NCBI GenBank assembly: GCA_949126835.1
Contig: OX421507.1
Coordinates: 30,007,366 to 30,071,365, forward strand
Length of the DNA: 64,000 nt
Source: Anisus vortex
Lineage: Eukaryota > Mollusca > Gastropoda > Planorbidae
Direction: 5' to 3'
Numbering within the stretch: position 1 is the stretch's first letter; each line of letters opens with the position of its first letter. A model generated the notes under the pieces. It searched no databases. It worked only from the letters and a program-made list of their open reading frames with translations, and had not been told where the DNA came from. A program made the position numbers and the translations under genes. Below, piece after piece: positions 1 to 12,206 of this stretch.

Positions 1-259
1 CTGGAACAGAAGCTTTGTTTGCTTTTAAGTTGGTTAGGAGTTGTTTAATGCCTTTTTCATCTACATTTATATGTCCTATCTCTTCTAGTTTGTTTAAATT
101 TATGAAGATTTCTTTGTCACCTGGATTTGAGAAAGATGATGCAAAGTGTGTGTTAAGGATATTAGCTTTGGTTTCATTATCATTATAAGTTTCATTGTTT
201 TGGCCTTTTAGTGGAGCTATGCCTGTAGTGTCCATTTTTCTTGATTTAATGTAGGACCA
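1..259 (-). pseudogene. Non-LTR retrotransposon (LINE) fragment, linker between endonuclease and reverse transcriptase
   Basis: The minus strand is open from about 259 to the window edge. It begins WSYIKSRK, continues through MDTTGIAPL, NILNTHFASSF and GIKQLLTNLKANKAS, and runs off the window just before the expected PDGI-type motif. This order is typical of the stretch between the apurinic endonuclease and the reverse transcriptase of CR1/Jockey-type LINEs. An in-frame TAA lies immediately upstream of the Trp codon, so the fragment is 5' truncated or broken there. The family assignment rests on motif recognition only; the rest of the RT would lie to the left of base 1. Confidence 0.7.
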
Positions 260-1149
260 TTAGTTTTTATTATAATCTTTAGAAATTACATTGTTTACAT
301 ATTCATTTTGCATCAAACAGGTTTTGGGTCCCCCTCCCCCCTCCCGCCCCTGGTCAAAATAAGTTATAGGTCGGAAAAGACAAATTTGTGTAGATTATAC
401 TAAAACAATAATTTTATAAAACAAATTAATAGGAAGGACCTGGTGATTTTGAATAGTGAAAAATCAAAAACGGTATTTTCATGAATTTAAAATTTTGACT
501 TATATAGACTCTAATTATAATATTAATATGATACAAGTTGCACACATTAAAATAATATTTAATGTTTGAAAAATACTTTTTAGGTCAGTTTTACCACTAG
601 ACAAATATTGTCAGCTATTGTAATAAAACTGAAATGATTGAAGGGTTTAACCGGGGAAGGTTCAAATGAAACACTAAATATGTTCTTCGTTTTGTCTCTC
701 TATGTCTTCAATTTGAAGTCCAAGCATCTAACAACGTCTATCGGTCCTCTCGACTACGATAGAATTAATTGTAACAACATATGTGTTTGCTGTTGCTGTG
801 CTTGTATTGCAAGCAATACTCGGGCTTTTGAAAAAAAAACACAATATGCCTATGAGTCGCCTTTGATTAATTATTGTTTGCAAGGCATTTAATGTTAAGG
901 AATTGTTTTGTGCTAATCAATCAGGGTTTAAAAATATTTCTTCAGATAAAAAGATAAATAAATCGCGTGACAACATTATGAATGATTTTATCCCGAAATC
1001 CGGTTTTCGTTTAACATCCCTACTTCACACAGATTAATTCGCAACAGAATAAACCGAATATCGGTCGGTCTCTATGGCTGACCCCTGCTTTAAATTCTAA
1101 AGACGTCCATGGAAGGTCATGATATTTAAATATAAAGCTTGCATTCTCA
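260..1149. other. Unassigned AT-rich spacer
   Basis: No coding region, RNA gene or clear repeat is recognised. There is a C-rich patch near 329-352. The only ORF (638-892, +) has no recognisable domain and looks like chance. Confidence 0.5.
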
Positions 1150-2826
1150 ATAAACCCCTCCCTACCAAACTAGCACTAAACACCTCCCCACCAAACAAGC
1201 ACTGAACCCCTTTCTACCAAACAAGCACTGAACCCCTATAACAAACAACAAACAAGCACTAAATCCCTCCCCACCAAACAAGCACTAAACCCCTACCTTT
1301 CATCAAACAAGCACTAAACCCCTCCCTTTCATCAAACAAGCACTAAACCCCTCGCTTCCATCAATCAAACACTAAGCCCCTCGCTTCCATTAAACAAGCA
1401 CTAAACCCCTCGCTTCCATCAAACAAGCACTAAACCCCTTCCTTTCATCAAACAAGCACTAAACCCCTCGCTTCCACCAAACATGCACTAAATCCCTCGC
1501 TTCCATCAAACAAGCACTAAACCCCAACCTTCCATAAAACAAGCACTAAACCCCTCCTTTCATCAAACGAGCACTAAACCCCTCGCTTCCATCAAACAAG
1601 CACTAAACCCCTCGCTTCCATCAAACAAGCACTAAACCCCTTCCTTTTATCAAACAAGCACTAAACCCATCGCTTCCATAAAACAAGCACTAAACCCCTC
1701 CCTTCCATAAAACAAGCACTAAACCCATCGCTTCCATGAAACAAGCACTAAACCCTTTCCTTCCATCAAACAAGCACTAAACCCCTTCCTTCCATCAAAC
1801 AAGCACTAAACCCCTCCCTTCCATAAAACAAGCACTAAACCCATCGCTTCCATCAAACAAGCACTAAACCCCTTCATTCCATCAAACAAGCACTAACCCC
1901 CTCGCTTCCATCAAACAAGCACTAAACATTTTGCTTCCATAAAACAAGCACTAAACCCATCGCTTCCATGAAACAAGCACTAAACCCTTTCCTTCCATCA
2001 AACAAGCACTAAACCCCTTCCTTCCATCAAACAAGCACTAAACCCCTCCCTTCCATAAAACAAGCACTAAACCCATCGCTTCCATCAAACAAGCACTAAA
2101 CCCCTTCATTCCATCAAACAAGCACTAACCCCCTCGCTTCCATCAAACAAGCACTAAACATTTTGCTTCCATAAAACAAGCACTAAACCCCTCCCTTCCA
2201 TAAAACAAGCACTAAGCCCCTCGCTTCCATCAAACAAGCACTAAACCCCGCTTCCATCAAACACGCACGAAACCCCTCCCTTCCATCAAACAAGCACTAA
2301 ACATTTCGCTTCCATCAAACAAGCACTTAACCCCTCGCTTCCATCAAACAAGCACTAAACCCCTCTTTTCCATCAAACAAGAACTAATCCTCTCGCTTCC
2401 ATCAAACAAGCACTAAACCCCTCGCTTCCATCAAACAATCACTAAACCCATCCCTTCCATCAAACAAGCACTAAACCCTTCGCTTCCATCAAACAAGCAC
2501 TAAACCCCTCCCTTCCATCAAACAAGCACTAAACCTTTCGCTTCCACCAAACAAGCACTAAACCCCTCCCTTCCATCAAACAAGCACTAAACCCCTCCCT
2601 TCCATCAAACAAGCACTAAACCCCTCCCTTCCATCAAACAAGCACTAAACCCCTCCCTTCCATCAAACAAGCACTAAACCTTTCGCTTCCACCAAACAAG
2701 CACTAAACCCCTCCCTTCCATCAAACAAGCACTAAACCCCTCCCTTCCATCAAACAAGCACTAAACCCCTCCCTTCCATCAAACAAGCACTAAACCCCTC
2801 CCTTCCACCAAACAAGCACTAACCCC
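1150..2826. repeat. 29-bp minisatellite, about 58 copies
   Basis: The core word is AAACAAGCACTAAACCCCT followed by a variable CGCTTCCATC or CCCTTCCATC. Copies are 80-95% alike with base changes and 1-2 base indels. A block of eight units is duplicated at 232-bp spacing (the CCCATCGCTTCCATG variant recurs at 1724 and 1956). The array ends in a C-run at 2823-2832. Confidence 0.95.
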
Positions 2827-3004
2827 CCCCCCCATCCCACCATGCAATCCTCCATAAACCAGTGCTTCCTATTTATAATCTATATATATAAAAAGACAGT
2901 GTTAAGCCCCGCGAGGATCCCCATTGGTCAATTTGAAAACACGTGTGTCACTGACCTATCTAGGCCTAGCCCAATATACCGTCTAATAATTTTTCACATC
3001 GGAC

Positions 3005-3100
3005 GTGTGTCTTCGATAGCTCAGTGGTAAACGTAGTGGACTGCTATACGGGCGACCAGGGTTCGATCCTCCAGTTAGACTATACTTTTTTTTTCGACAA
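3005..3100 (+). repeat. tRNA-like SINE head or tRNA pseudogene
   Basis: A box-A-like GATAGCTCAGTGGTA is followed about 35 bases later by a box-B-like GGGTTCGATCC, and then a run of T (3087-3095) that could act as a Pol III stop. The stems of a full cloverleaf do not pair well (only about four acceptor pairs), so this is not called a functional tRNA gene. Confidence 0.45.
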
Positions 3101-4321
3101 TTAATTTTTCAAACTTTTAAAAACAAAAGACATTGTAAATATATAGGCAAAATAGATTTTGTTAAATAAAAATATTTGACTATTTTTTTTACCCTATTAC
3201 AATATTTATTTACTTTCCTAAAAGTATTCAGTAAGTGTAGTTTATAAATTTGTTATCTGCACCCCAGACAGTCCTTTTTTTTCCCCCGGGCAACGCCGGG
3301 CAATGTAGCTTGTTGCATATAAAATAAAAGGTAAAATATAAAAATGTTTTTTTTTTGTCTGGTATTCAATAAAACAAGAAAGATGCACTAACCACTTTTT
3401 TGTGATGTTTTCGTTTGTTTCTTCCCTCCCTTTGCAACATTGCACTGAGCTCCTTGTTTCCCGGTTACGTCACATTGTTTGTTTGTCACCATGGTTGCAG
3501 CAGTAATCAACGTCCAAATGATGGACAGTTGGGCTAGAAGTTTCATTCTCGCAGACTAGCACAGTCAGAAATATAGATGCAGGTTTTCGTTTACTGTGGA
3601 ACATAATGGGGCTCTTGTCATATCATGCCAGCTTATGTAACAACATTTAACAACTAATAATATGTTGATTGCCACCATCATAGAGTAAATTATAGTAGGC
3701 CCCTATTGCTTGGATGTTAACATTACAATGATGACATTCTCAGATGATTATTGCAGTAATAAAGTTGAACTGAAAGGTCAATAACTAACATTATTATATC
3801 CTTGCACAAAAATAGTTCTTTGGGTTGAGATTTCTTACAAGCTTAATGATTACACCTCTTTATAATAATAGAATATGAGAAGGGCTTTCCCTTTTTTTTT
3901 GAAGGAATCTGAGCGTTTATTTCCAATGGACAGTTTGTTGTATCATTAAAATTGTTTGTGTATGTTTGAGTGATTGTGTGTGATAGAGGTAGAAGGACAT
4001 GCAGACAGGCAATGTATATAGTTTTAGCCAATACACGTGAAGGTAGCAGCTTATTTAAATTCCCAAGTAAAGCAAAATGTCAATGCTTCAAGCTAGAAGT
4101 TAGCTGTGGCAGTTCTATTTTTTTATATCAATACATTGAACTAGGATACCGCATAGTAAAATTTAAGACGCTGCCGCTAAGCCACCCTGCGCCCTTATAG
4201 TTAGTCAATAGAGTCTTCATTTCTCATGTACAAACACCTAACACGAAAATAAAAACAACAGCAAAATTTAAAAAAAAATTATAGTTTGTGTTGTTCAAGA
4301 GACAGAGGGAGAAAAAATAAA
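3101..4321. other. Unassigned spacer
   Basis: AT-rich DNA with several homopolymer runs. The small ORFs on both strands show no domain, and no splice-bounded exon was recognised. Confidence 0.4.
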
Positions 4322-4963
4322 AGAATCTATAGTCTTGGCCCATACACATGAATCTATAGTCTTGGCCCATACACATGAATCCATAGTCTTGGCCCATACA
4401 CATGAATCTATAGTCTTGGCCCATACACATGAATATAGAGTCTTGGCGCATATACATAAATCTATAGTCTTGGCCCATACAAATGAATCTGTAGTCTTGG
4501 CCCATACACATGAATCTATAGTCTTGGCCCATACACATGAATCTATAGTCTTGGCCCATACACATGAATATATAGTCTTGGCCCATACACACGAATCTAT
4601 AGTCTTGGCCCATACACATGAATCTATAGTCTTGGCCCATACACACGAATCTATAGTCTTGGCCCATACACATGAATCTATAGTCTTGGCCCATACACAT
4701 GAATCTATAGTTTTAGCCGAATACACATGAATCTATATTCTTGGCCCATACACATAAATATATAATCTTGGCCCATACACATGAATCTATAGTCTTAGCC
4801 GACTACACATGAATCTATAGTTTTAGCTTAGCCGAATACACATGAATCTATGGTCTTGGCCCATACACATGAATCTATAGTCTTGGCCCATCAACATGAA
4901 TCTATAGTCTTGGCCCATCCACATGAATCTATAGTCTTAGCCCATACACATGAATCTATATTC
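4322..4963. repeat. 27-bp minisatellite, about 24 copies
   Basis: The unit reads ATCTATAGTCTTGGCCCATA then CACATGA. Because 27 is a multiple of three, long ORFs open on both strands; they are by-products of the period. Copies after 4700 are more diverged (AGCCGAATACACATG variants). Confidence 0.95.
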
Positions 4964-5170
4964 CTTAATTGCCTCTCGAGGGTTCTCAAAATGACTTTTA
5001 CTACTTCTTTTGTAAATCATGCTTAGTAGAAAAAAAGAAAACTGACTTTTGGGAGAAATTAATCAAAGAAATGTGGACAATGCCATAAACCAATACAGAA
5101 TGTACAAGAAAGCGAAAATACAAACGAACTGAATTCGAAGAAAGATTATTCTAAACCAGAAACACTGAGG

Positions 5171-6697
5171 GTGGATTTGCCTGAGAGCAAAAGTCAGAAG
5201 GTAGAGAAATCTACAACTGAAGATAATGAGGATAAATATCCTGATTATAAATACCGAATGGCTACTATTGGATTAATTGTCCAAATCCACAGAGACAAAA
5301 AAGTAGACCAAAGTATTTTTGACTCGGAAAAGAGTCTGAAGTCATCGAAAGATGAAACAACACCCGAAAGTCATGGTCAAGGGAAGAATAAAATTGACAC
5401 AGAGACCCTGTGCAGTTTTCAACCGTTCATTAGTGAAGGTTGTGTGGCCTTACAAAAGGAAGGACCACTGAAGTCCGTAAGAATATTACGAGACACAGGA
5501 GCATCATTAACACTGCTGCTTAAAGATGTATTACCATTAAATGATAATACATTGACAGGACAGACTGTCCTATTGAGAGGTTTTGAATGGAAAGAAGAAA
5601 TACCTCTACATAGGATATACCTCACATCTGACTTGGTGACAGGAGATGTGACAGTTGGAGTAATATCAAAACTTCCTGTTGAGGGCATATCCGTTATCCT
5701 AGCAAATGATTTGGCGAAAGGGAGGGTGAGACCTGAACTGATTGTAAAGGAAAATCCAGACCCTAGTCCTATGGTGGAGACAGGAAAAGAAAAAGAACTT
5801 TATCCTGTAGGTGATGTTATAAATGGTATGACACCACAGAAAAAGAAAGAAGAAATTATCTCACAAGAAAAGGAAAAGAAAGAAGAAATTCTCCCACGAG
5901 AGAAGAAAGAGGAAGAAGAAGTGGAACGTGATACTACTATTTTCTCCATGATTGAAGATTGTCCGAAAGGAAATGATCAATCAAAGGAGTCATCACAAAA
6001 TGAAATGATTGCTGAGCAGAAAGTAGACCCAGAGTTGCTACAGCTGCATGAGAAAGCTGTCGACGAGAAAGAAAATCCTACTACTGATGTCTATGAACAT
6101 ATAGACCACAGCATGTTCAAACAACAATGCAAACCTGCAGTTGCCGGTACAGATGAAGATTTGAGGAGCATCACTGAAGAAACGAGTGCGGAGAGCTGGA
6201 CCGAAACTATCAAAAGCTATGGGTTACCACAATCCATACCGTCAGATCGAAGGACCAACTTCGCCCCGGAACTCTTCAATCCAGTCCTAAAGAACTTATG
6301 CCTGGAGCAGGAGATGTCAACTGAATCCCATCCGGAAAGTCGAGGAGCCTATGGACCAATCTTTGGACCCACTGTCCGAGGACCACTCAAACTACTTCCA
6401 GAGGAATGGCAGACCGAATTGGATCTCCTTGGGCTGAGCAAGTACCTAGATAAGTACATAAATTTTTTGTCTGACATAACTGTTTTTGTGAGAAAAAAAT
6501 TTTACACTGCTCACATGCAGATGCCATTGTTGTGTGATGAAAGAAAGGCAAATATATTATATCATTTGAAAATGATAAAGCCTTACCTTCTGAAAACAAT
6601 TGGAATAAGCTTGATGTTGTTAACATTATTACTCTTATTTGTAAAATTTATGCCTGGAGTACAGGATGAATTGAATGTCAAATTCACTGATAGTTAG
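5171..6697 (+). pseudogene. Truncated retrotransposon Gag-protease polyprotein, 508 codons
   Basis: The reading frame corresponds to residues 413-920 of the intact ORF at 36971-39733 on the other strand. The first Met is internal to the ancestral protein, so it is probably not a natural start. It keeps the retroviral-type aspartic protease core (RDTGAS, then ISVILANDLA about 65 residues later), the Lys/Glu-rich linker, an integrase remnant (GLPQSI..DRRTNF) and the C-terminal hydrophobic segment (about 20 residues ending LLLLFVKF). The CCHC knuckle and Gag core are lost with the 5' end. There is no reverse transcriptase. Differences from the other copy are mostly single substitutions and there are no frameshifts. 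Confidence 0.85.
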
Positions 6698-8901
6698 TTA
6701 CCAAACTTACTATTTTAAAACTAAATCCCTTACTTGTGAAGAAAAAGGAATGAGTAAAAGTATTGTTAGAGTAAAAATCATTATAGTGTGATATTTCTAA
6801 ACAAACTTGTTAGGTTGAGCATTTAAAATAATTGCTATAAGAGAACAAGATCAGTTTTATCCGCAGAATTGGTTTCTAAATCAGAGGACATTATAAATGT
6901 GGACTGATTATAAGATATTTTTGAGAATCTCTGGAAATGATAATTGAAACATTTGGCAGAGAGGATAATTTGATTGAAAAAGATGTAAATGGTTTTAAGA
7001 AAAGAGAAATTTTTCTATCACTAAAGTATTGAGAAATGTTTATGATTGTACTATGGAAATTTATTTTATCATGTACTGTTGTTGAAATATTGCACTGAGT
7101 CAGTATGCAAATTTCTTCTATGTGAATTTATTCATTTGTTCTATTATCATTGAATGTATGATAATGAAGGGTAAAAATAGTTGCAGCAAGGCAGAACTAT
7201 GACTAACAAGAATTCCAAGAAATGTATTATATATGATTTTTCACTTTTAGGATACTGTTACATGAAAAGCAGACCAAAAGTAGAAACTAATAAAACTTTG
7301 TAATCCTTATGTTGTATAAATTTAGGATATGTGCCACTGATTTGACACTGCAAACCAGAATGATTGAGAATTTCATGGTTGAAAATTTATAATGTTGACA
7401 CACCAATGTTCAACAAATGTATTATTAATTAAGGATTTCATGTCAAGATTGTAAAACTAATCTATTTTTTTTCTGTATGAGTTAAAATAGATTGAATGAA
7501 TTGTATTGACAAGCAAAAGATTGGGTAGACCTGAACACTGTGAAAGTAACAGGAGAATCTATGAATAAGGAATAAAACCTTTATGGAAAATGGAAAAGAG
7601 CAATGTACACCACTGAAAAGATTGGAAATGAAATGTTTTACCACAGCAGTCAAACAAGCAGTTTGTTTTGTACATAAATTGTTACATTGATTTCGCTCTG
7701 AAAAAAATTAATAGTAGCCTATGCTTAACTCTTTTCTACTTCAATAATATTGTATTTGAAATGTCTTTGATGTAATCTAAAGAAAATAAGTACTTACTGT
7801 GTAGTACTAAGATTGTATGAAGATAATATAATCTGCTTTGATTGATAGTTAATTAAGTAAATTAACCAAATTTTTGTTTCAAGTAAATCCATGTCTGCAT
7901 GAAAGATAGAATGTTTCAATTTAAAACTGCTGTGAACTCTTTTAAAAAGAAAATAATGACGTCGAAAGGTCATGGTAAAATGAAAGATTGAAATATTTTT
8001 AATGAAATTGTCTATAAACTATTTTAATTCTGGAACAGACTATGTTTAATGTTCTCAAAATAATATAAATGAATTTGATTTTGAGATGATAGATGTTAAA
8101 GAATGCTCATTTAATACGATAACTATTTAATCGCGTAGCAATTTTTTTTACATAGGCTGTGATGAGGTAAAAATTTGCATAGGCCATGTAAACATTGTTA
8201 GAATCAATAGGGAATGAGAGAGTGATCGCAAGGAAGAGGGAGAGAAAGAAAAAAGAATACTGACCTAGAAATTTTGGGTTTTGACACAGACAGTATTGTT
8301 AAAAGTAATGTGTTAGCCAGCCTACAAACATGGAAAAAAATACTGTCGAGAAAATGATCGTGTTGTTCTGAAATTAGGTCAGGGCTAGTATTTTTTTTTG
8401 TTTTGTAATTGAGTTAGGCCTAGCATGTGTTCTATCAGAACGTTGGGTTTTTTTTTCTCCTTATGAAAAAAATAAGTCGTGTCTGAATAGACCTTAAGTG
8501 ATTTTTCTTTTGTTGTTTGATTACAAATGTAAAGGATATTAGTTTATAAATTAAATGAACGAGAGAGTTTTTATTAACGTGGAATGATAATGGAATGGAA
8601 ATTATTAGATTGTATAATGTTTAACCCTATGTATTTTTCTTGTATACAAGATTTAGATAAACAATTTAATTGTCCATTGTTTTGAATTAAAAATGGAATG
8701 ATTGAATGACTATAGTTAAGCCATTTGATAAGATGAACTTATATTGCATATATTATTATGTTATTGTTATCAGTTCGATTGAATTATTGGGATCGCCAAT
8801 TGAACTGTATTGTTTTCCCGGAATATTTTCTTTTATAATTATTCCTTAAAATTAACATTTTTCGTATGGTTAAAATGTAAAGGAAATAATTATAAAGCTT
8901 T
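6698..8901 (+). other. Non-coding 3' internal region of LTR element copy 1
   Basis: This 2.2-kb AT-rich stretch lies between the ORF stop and the 3' LTR and matches 34823-36970 of the other copy in reverse orientation. No conserved ORF, env or polymerase motif was found in either copy, which suggests the normal coding content has been replaced or has decayed. Confidence 0.7.
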
Positions 8902-8915
8902 AGAAGGGGGGGGGA
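8902..8915 (+). promoter_or_regulatory. Polypurine tract of LTR element copy 1
   Basis: AGAAGGGGGGGGGA directly precedes the TG of the 3' LTR, the expected place for plus-strand priming. The other copy has the equivalent tract. Confidence 0.75.
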
Positions 8916-9542
8916 TGTTACGAATATCGGTCATAAATGAATGACGTAGTAAGGCATTGACCTCTTAACAAGTGCGTATCAGAGTCCAAAGCGACCAAGG
9001 TTTGACCTTTATGCCCTGAGGGCAGTTTAAATAAAATAATTCGTTCAAATCCCGTGGAAATTGGGGGATAATTCTGGATCGTAGTAATTATAGAGAAAGA
9101 GGTTAAAATGCGTATTAAGACCCTGTAGAATCTTCGATGATCGTTTTCTTTGTAAAGTCCCGACCTCCTTAAAGTTAGTTCAGTTTAAACGTTTGTAGAG
9201 TGAAGTCGCTATATTCATACATGTACATATAATGCCATTTTATTGATACTTATGTTGCCACCAGTTGATGAAGTTTATTGATCGTTTATATTGAGTCTAC
9301 AATTTAAATAAAATTGTTTATTCAACAACTGGAGTTGTTTGATCTATCGTTGTTGAGAAAGGTGTTGAAGATAATTATCACGAATATAACTACATTACTG
9401 TATAGACCTGTCAGTCAAGGAACCCCTAGCTTGGGCTACAGATTAGCAGAATCTAGAGACTTCTAATAAAGATACAACTATATTCATTGAATCCGATTTA
9501 ACGAGTCGTAATAATAGTCAAATCATATAGAGGTCCATAACA
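8916..9542 (+). repeat. 3' LTR, 627 bp (copy 1)
   Basis: It begins TGTTACGAATATCGG and ends GGTCCATAACA (TG...CA). It has the same length as the two LTRs of copy 2. By eye there are only about two differences, for example GAATATCGG versus GAATCTCGG near the start and TGTATAGACC versus TGCATAGACC. The next bases are ATAG, but no left flank survives to confirm a target duplication. Confidence 0.9.
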
Positions 9543-10457
9543 ATAGTCAGATAAGATAATTTCAGCAGTGCCAACTTTTATTACTTCTAGCTTAGAGGTT
9601 TTAAGTTTAGCATGAGACCCACACAATATTGCCACTGTTTTATCATCATTTAGCTTTAGCCTATTTTCCACCATCCACGATTTCACTGACAGGCAGCAGT
9701 CTTCAAGAGATTTTACAGCCGCAGCACAGGAAGCAGGATCAGGATTGAAACTAATGTATAATTCCGTGTCGTCAGCAAATAGCTTACGATTTACGCCATG
9801 GGTACTAATGATTTTGCCGAGTTTACTAGTATAGATAGAGAATAGTATAGGTCCCAATACAGAGCCTTGTGGTACTCCGCACCTCAGTGGTGTGCTCTGC
9901 GAAGAAGCTTGTTTTACCACAACATATTGGGTCCTATCCTCCAAATAAGACGTGAACCACCGCAGCGCATTACCCGTGATGCCCATCTCCTTTTTAAGCC
10001 TGGCTAGAAGAAGCTCATGGTCAATTACGTCGAAAGCTGCACTTAAGTCAAGCAACACTAATAGTGATAGTTCGCCACGATCAGCACTACAAAGAACATC
10101 ATTTAGGACTCGCAGAAGTGCTGTTTCGCAACTGTGGCCATGACGATAGGCAGATTGGAACGGGTCAAGTAGATTATTAGCATTAAGATGCTGCACAAGT
10201 TGTTGCGACACAACTCTCTCAAGTATTTTAGAAATAAAGGAGAGATTTGAGACCGGGCGATAGTTATTGCAGTCATTCATATCTAACCCATTTTTCTTCA
10301 GGAGGGGCTTAATGATCGCCGTCTTGAATGGGCGTGGAATTTTGGCAGACAGTAGGCAGGTGTTTATAATACGTACCAACACAGGAAGTAGAATGTCCAT
10401 GCATGTTAGCATAATTTTGGTAGGGATGGGGTCAACAGTGGAATAAGTAGGTTTAGA
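9498..10457 (-). pseudogene. LINE reverse transcriptase domain, disrupted at both ends
   Basis: This continues the frame of the endonuclease ORF after one TGA. It begins with a DPIPT motif upstream of the first Met at 10412. RT motifs are in order, numbered from that Met: YRPVSNLSFISKILE (51-65), LLDLSAAFD (120-128), CGVPQGSVLGP (178-188) and the catalytic FADD (212-215). All polymerase signature residues are intact. After about residue 290 the protein runs into the 3' LTR of the LTR element (9542 and below), so the last residues before the stop are LTR-derived. The thumb and C-terminal part are missing, and this copy cannot encode a working enzyme. Confidence 0.88.
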
Positions 10458-12200
10458 TCATAGAATAATACGTTTAAGTCCTTCCTCACAAACAGGGATG
10501 AGTTCCACTAATGGGATACCTGCGAAGACATCATCCACTAGGGGCAAAGAATCACGCTCTTCAAAGCTTTTCCTAATTTTCTCAACTTTGTCAGTGAAGA
10601 ATTTGCTAAGTGTTTCCGCTGCTTTCTCACTGCTCATGTCAGGCAGAACAGGGGTTTCAGATCTTTTTCCAAGAAGGTCATTGACAATGGAGAACATCTT
10701 GCGTGAGTCCGTTCCTGCAGACTTTAGAAGAGATTGAATATGAACCGACTTTTCATGCCTGATCACTTGAGCGAACCTATTTCTTTCTTTCCGAAATATT
10801 TTTTTGTCACATTCAAGTCGAGTTCTTCTCCAACGCTTTTCAGCTAAACGACGGATTGACTTCGCTTTCCGAACTAAAGGGGAGTACCAATAGGAGTCCT
10901 GTCTGTCACTAACAAGTTTTTCCGTCACTGGGGCGTAGTCATCCAGTAAAGTCGAGAGAGTCTGGTTGTACAGGAGGGCCAGGTTTTCAGGATCACTTGA
11001 TTGTGACTTAACCAATTCTGATTTAGTAAGACTATCGCGAAAAGAATACATATCGATATTCTTAAGATTCCTCGTCTTTATCTTTTTTCTCCCAGCAACT
11101 GGCCTTTTCATATTTGTCTTTAACCGCACAAGGAAGTGATCAGACAGAAGGAGGTCTTCAACACTCACAGAGTGGACAAATACCGGTATGTCAGATCTAG
11201 AGACCACCCAATCTAGGATGTGTCCAGCTCTGTGCGTTAGTTTGGAAACATGCTGAGTTAAGTCAGCAGAGTCAAATAATTGCTTAAGCTGATGAGTGTG
11301 GTTGTTTTCTGGATCATCCCAGTGGAAATTAAAGTCACCTAAGATCAGTAAGCTCTTGTTTTTGATAGATGATACAAGGTTCACAAAATCGACATGAAAA
11401 CTGCTTTCCTTTATCTGATTTGCGACAGAAGGCGGAGGTCTATATATAACAATGATTCGAACAGTTTGTTTGCCTTGGGAGATCACGAAGTTCATGCATT
11501 CAAATGAGGAGCAGTTCATATCGTTACAAAGCCTCACAGTCAAGGCAGATCGATAGATCACTGCTAAGCCCCCACCACGTTGTCCAGTAGAGCGGGGCTT
11601 TTGAAAAAAGACATAGCCAGTAGGCGTCATCTCTCTAATTGCTGGTTCATCACCCCCCTCATGCAGCCAAGTCTCCGTGATGATCATAATATCAAGTGAT
11701 TTTTCAATGATAAGGTCATTGATGAGGATAGCTTTCTTTACTGATGACTGCGCATTTAGAATACCTATCGTGACATTACTAACTGTAGATATTGTATGGA
11801 TGTCATCTTCTATCTGCTTGGGTAATGTTTGTGAGAGGGAAAGGACATCCTCGGAGCACGACAGCGGTTTGCCATGCCAAATACGATGCAATCGACCAGC
11901 TCTCGTTCCTCTTCTTTTCGGTATGTGAACCCCTACACCAGGCCGGCGAGTTGAAGGATAAATACTGTTTGTAGTATGTACTAACACTTGAAGCAGAATA
12001 TTATAAGCAGATAGATGGTGCCTGATAGTTGACAATATAATAAAGGCAGATAAGAAAATAACTAGTGTGGCAGTCGTCATCTCTTTGTTTACAAATAGTG
12101 GTGACGGTAGAGTTATCGAGCGTATCAAGATGGAACACAGTACATTTTGTTTACAAATAGTGTTGACGGTAGAGTTATCGAGCATAGCAAGATGGAACAC
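10458..12200 (-). pseudogene. LINE ORF2 N-terminal part: endonuclease domain (580 codons, ends at an in-frame TGA)
   Basis: Residues 145-360 form an exonuclease-endonuclease-phosphatase domain, the apurinic-type nuclease that nicks target DNA for LINE insertion. Asn in GILNAQS (about 149), Glu in IITETWL (176), LGDFNFHW (about 287-294) and LLSDHFL (about 351-357) are the expected catalytic motifs, and all are present. Residues 360-580 are the basic linker to the RT. The frame stops at TGA 10458-10460. Fifteen codons later the same frame resumes as the RT ORF, so this is a premature stop and not a domain boundary; a C to T change at a CGA codon is a simple explanation. The first ~60 residues come partly from a duplicated leader and may not be translated. 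Confidence 0.85.
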
Positions 12201-12206
12201 AGTACA
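12083..12206. repeat. 62-bp tandem duplication in the LINE leader
   Basis: Two copies of a unit beginning TTTGTTTACAAATAGTG and containing GACGGTAGAGTTATCGAGC and AAGATGGAACACAGTACA, at 62-bp spacing with a few differences. Tandem monomers at LINE 5' ends are known to carry promoter activity in some families; that role is an inference here. Confidence 0.85.

Larger units (their letters stand above)
5082..9542 (+). mobile_element. 5'-truncated non-autonomous Gypsy-type LTR retrotransposon (copy 1)
   Basis: Similarity to the complete minus-strand copy at 34181-40533 starts at about 5082 (GCCATAAACCAATACAG), inside the Gag-protease ORF, and runs through the ORF, a 2.2-kb non-coding stretch, a polypurine tract and one 627-bp 3' LTR. 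The 5' LTR and the SAP-like, coiled-coil and Gag parts are absent. The LTR end at 9542 falls inside a LINE reverse transcriptase reading frame, so this copy inserted into or recombined with that LINE. The base sequence is very close to copy 2, including the same loss of reverse transcriptase. Confidence 0.9.

Noticed and set aside
638..892. 84-codon ORF
   Set aside because: No recognisable domain, no splice or promoter context, and of a length expected by chance in this amount of DNA.
1150..2826. Interstitial telomere
   Set aside because: The word ACTAAACCCC resembles a telomere motif but is embedded in a 29-bp unit with other sequence. No uninterrupted hexamer or heptamer run exists.
3005..3075. 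Functional tRNA gene
   Set aside because: A and B boxes are present, but the acceptor and T stems do not pair properly. It is better explained as a SINE head or pseudogene.
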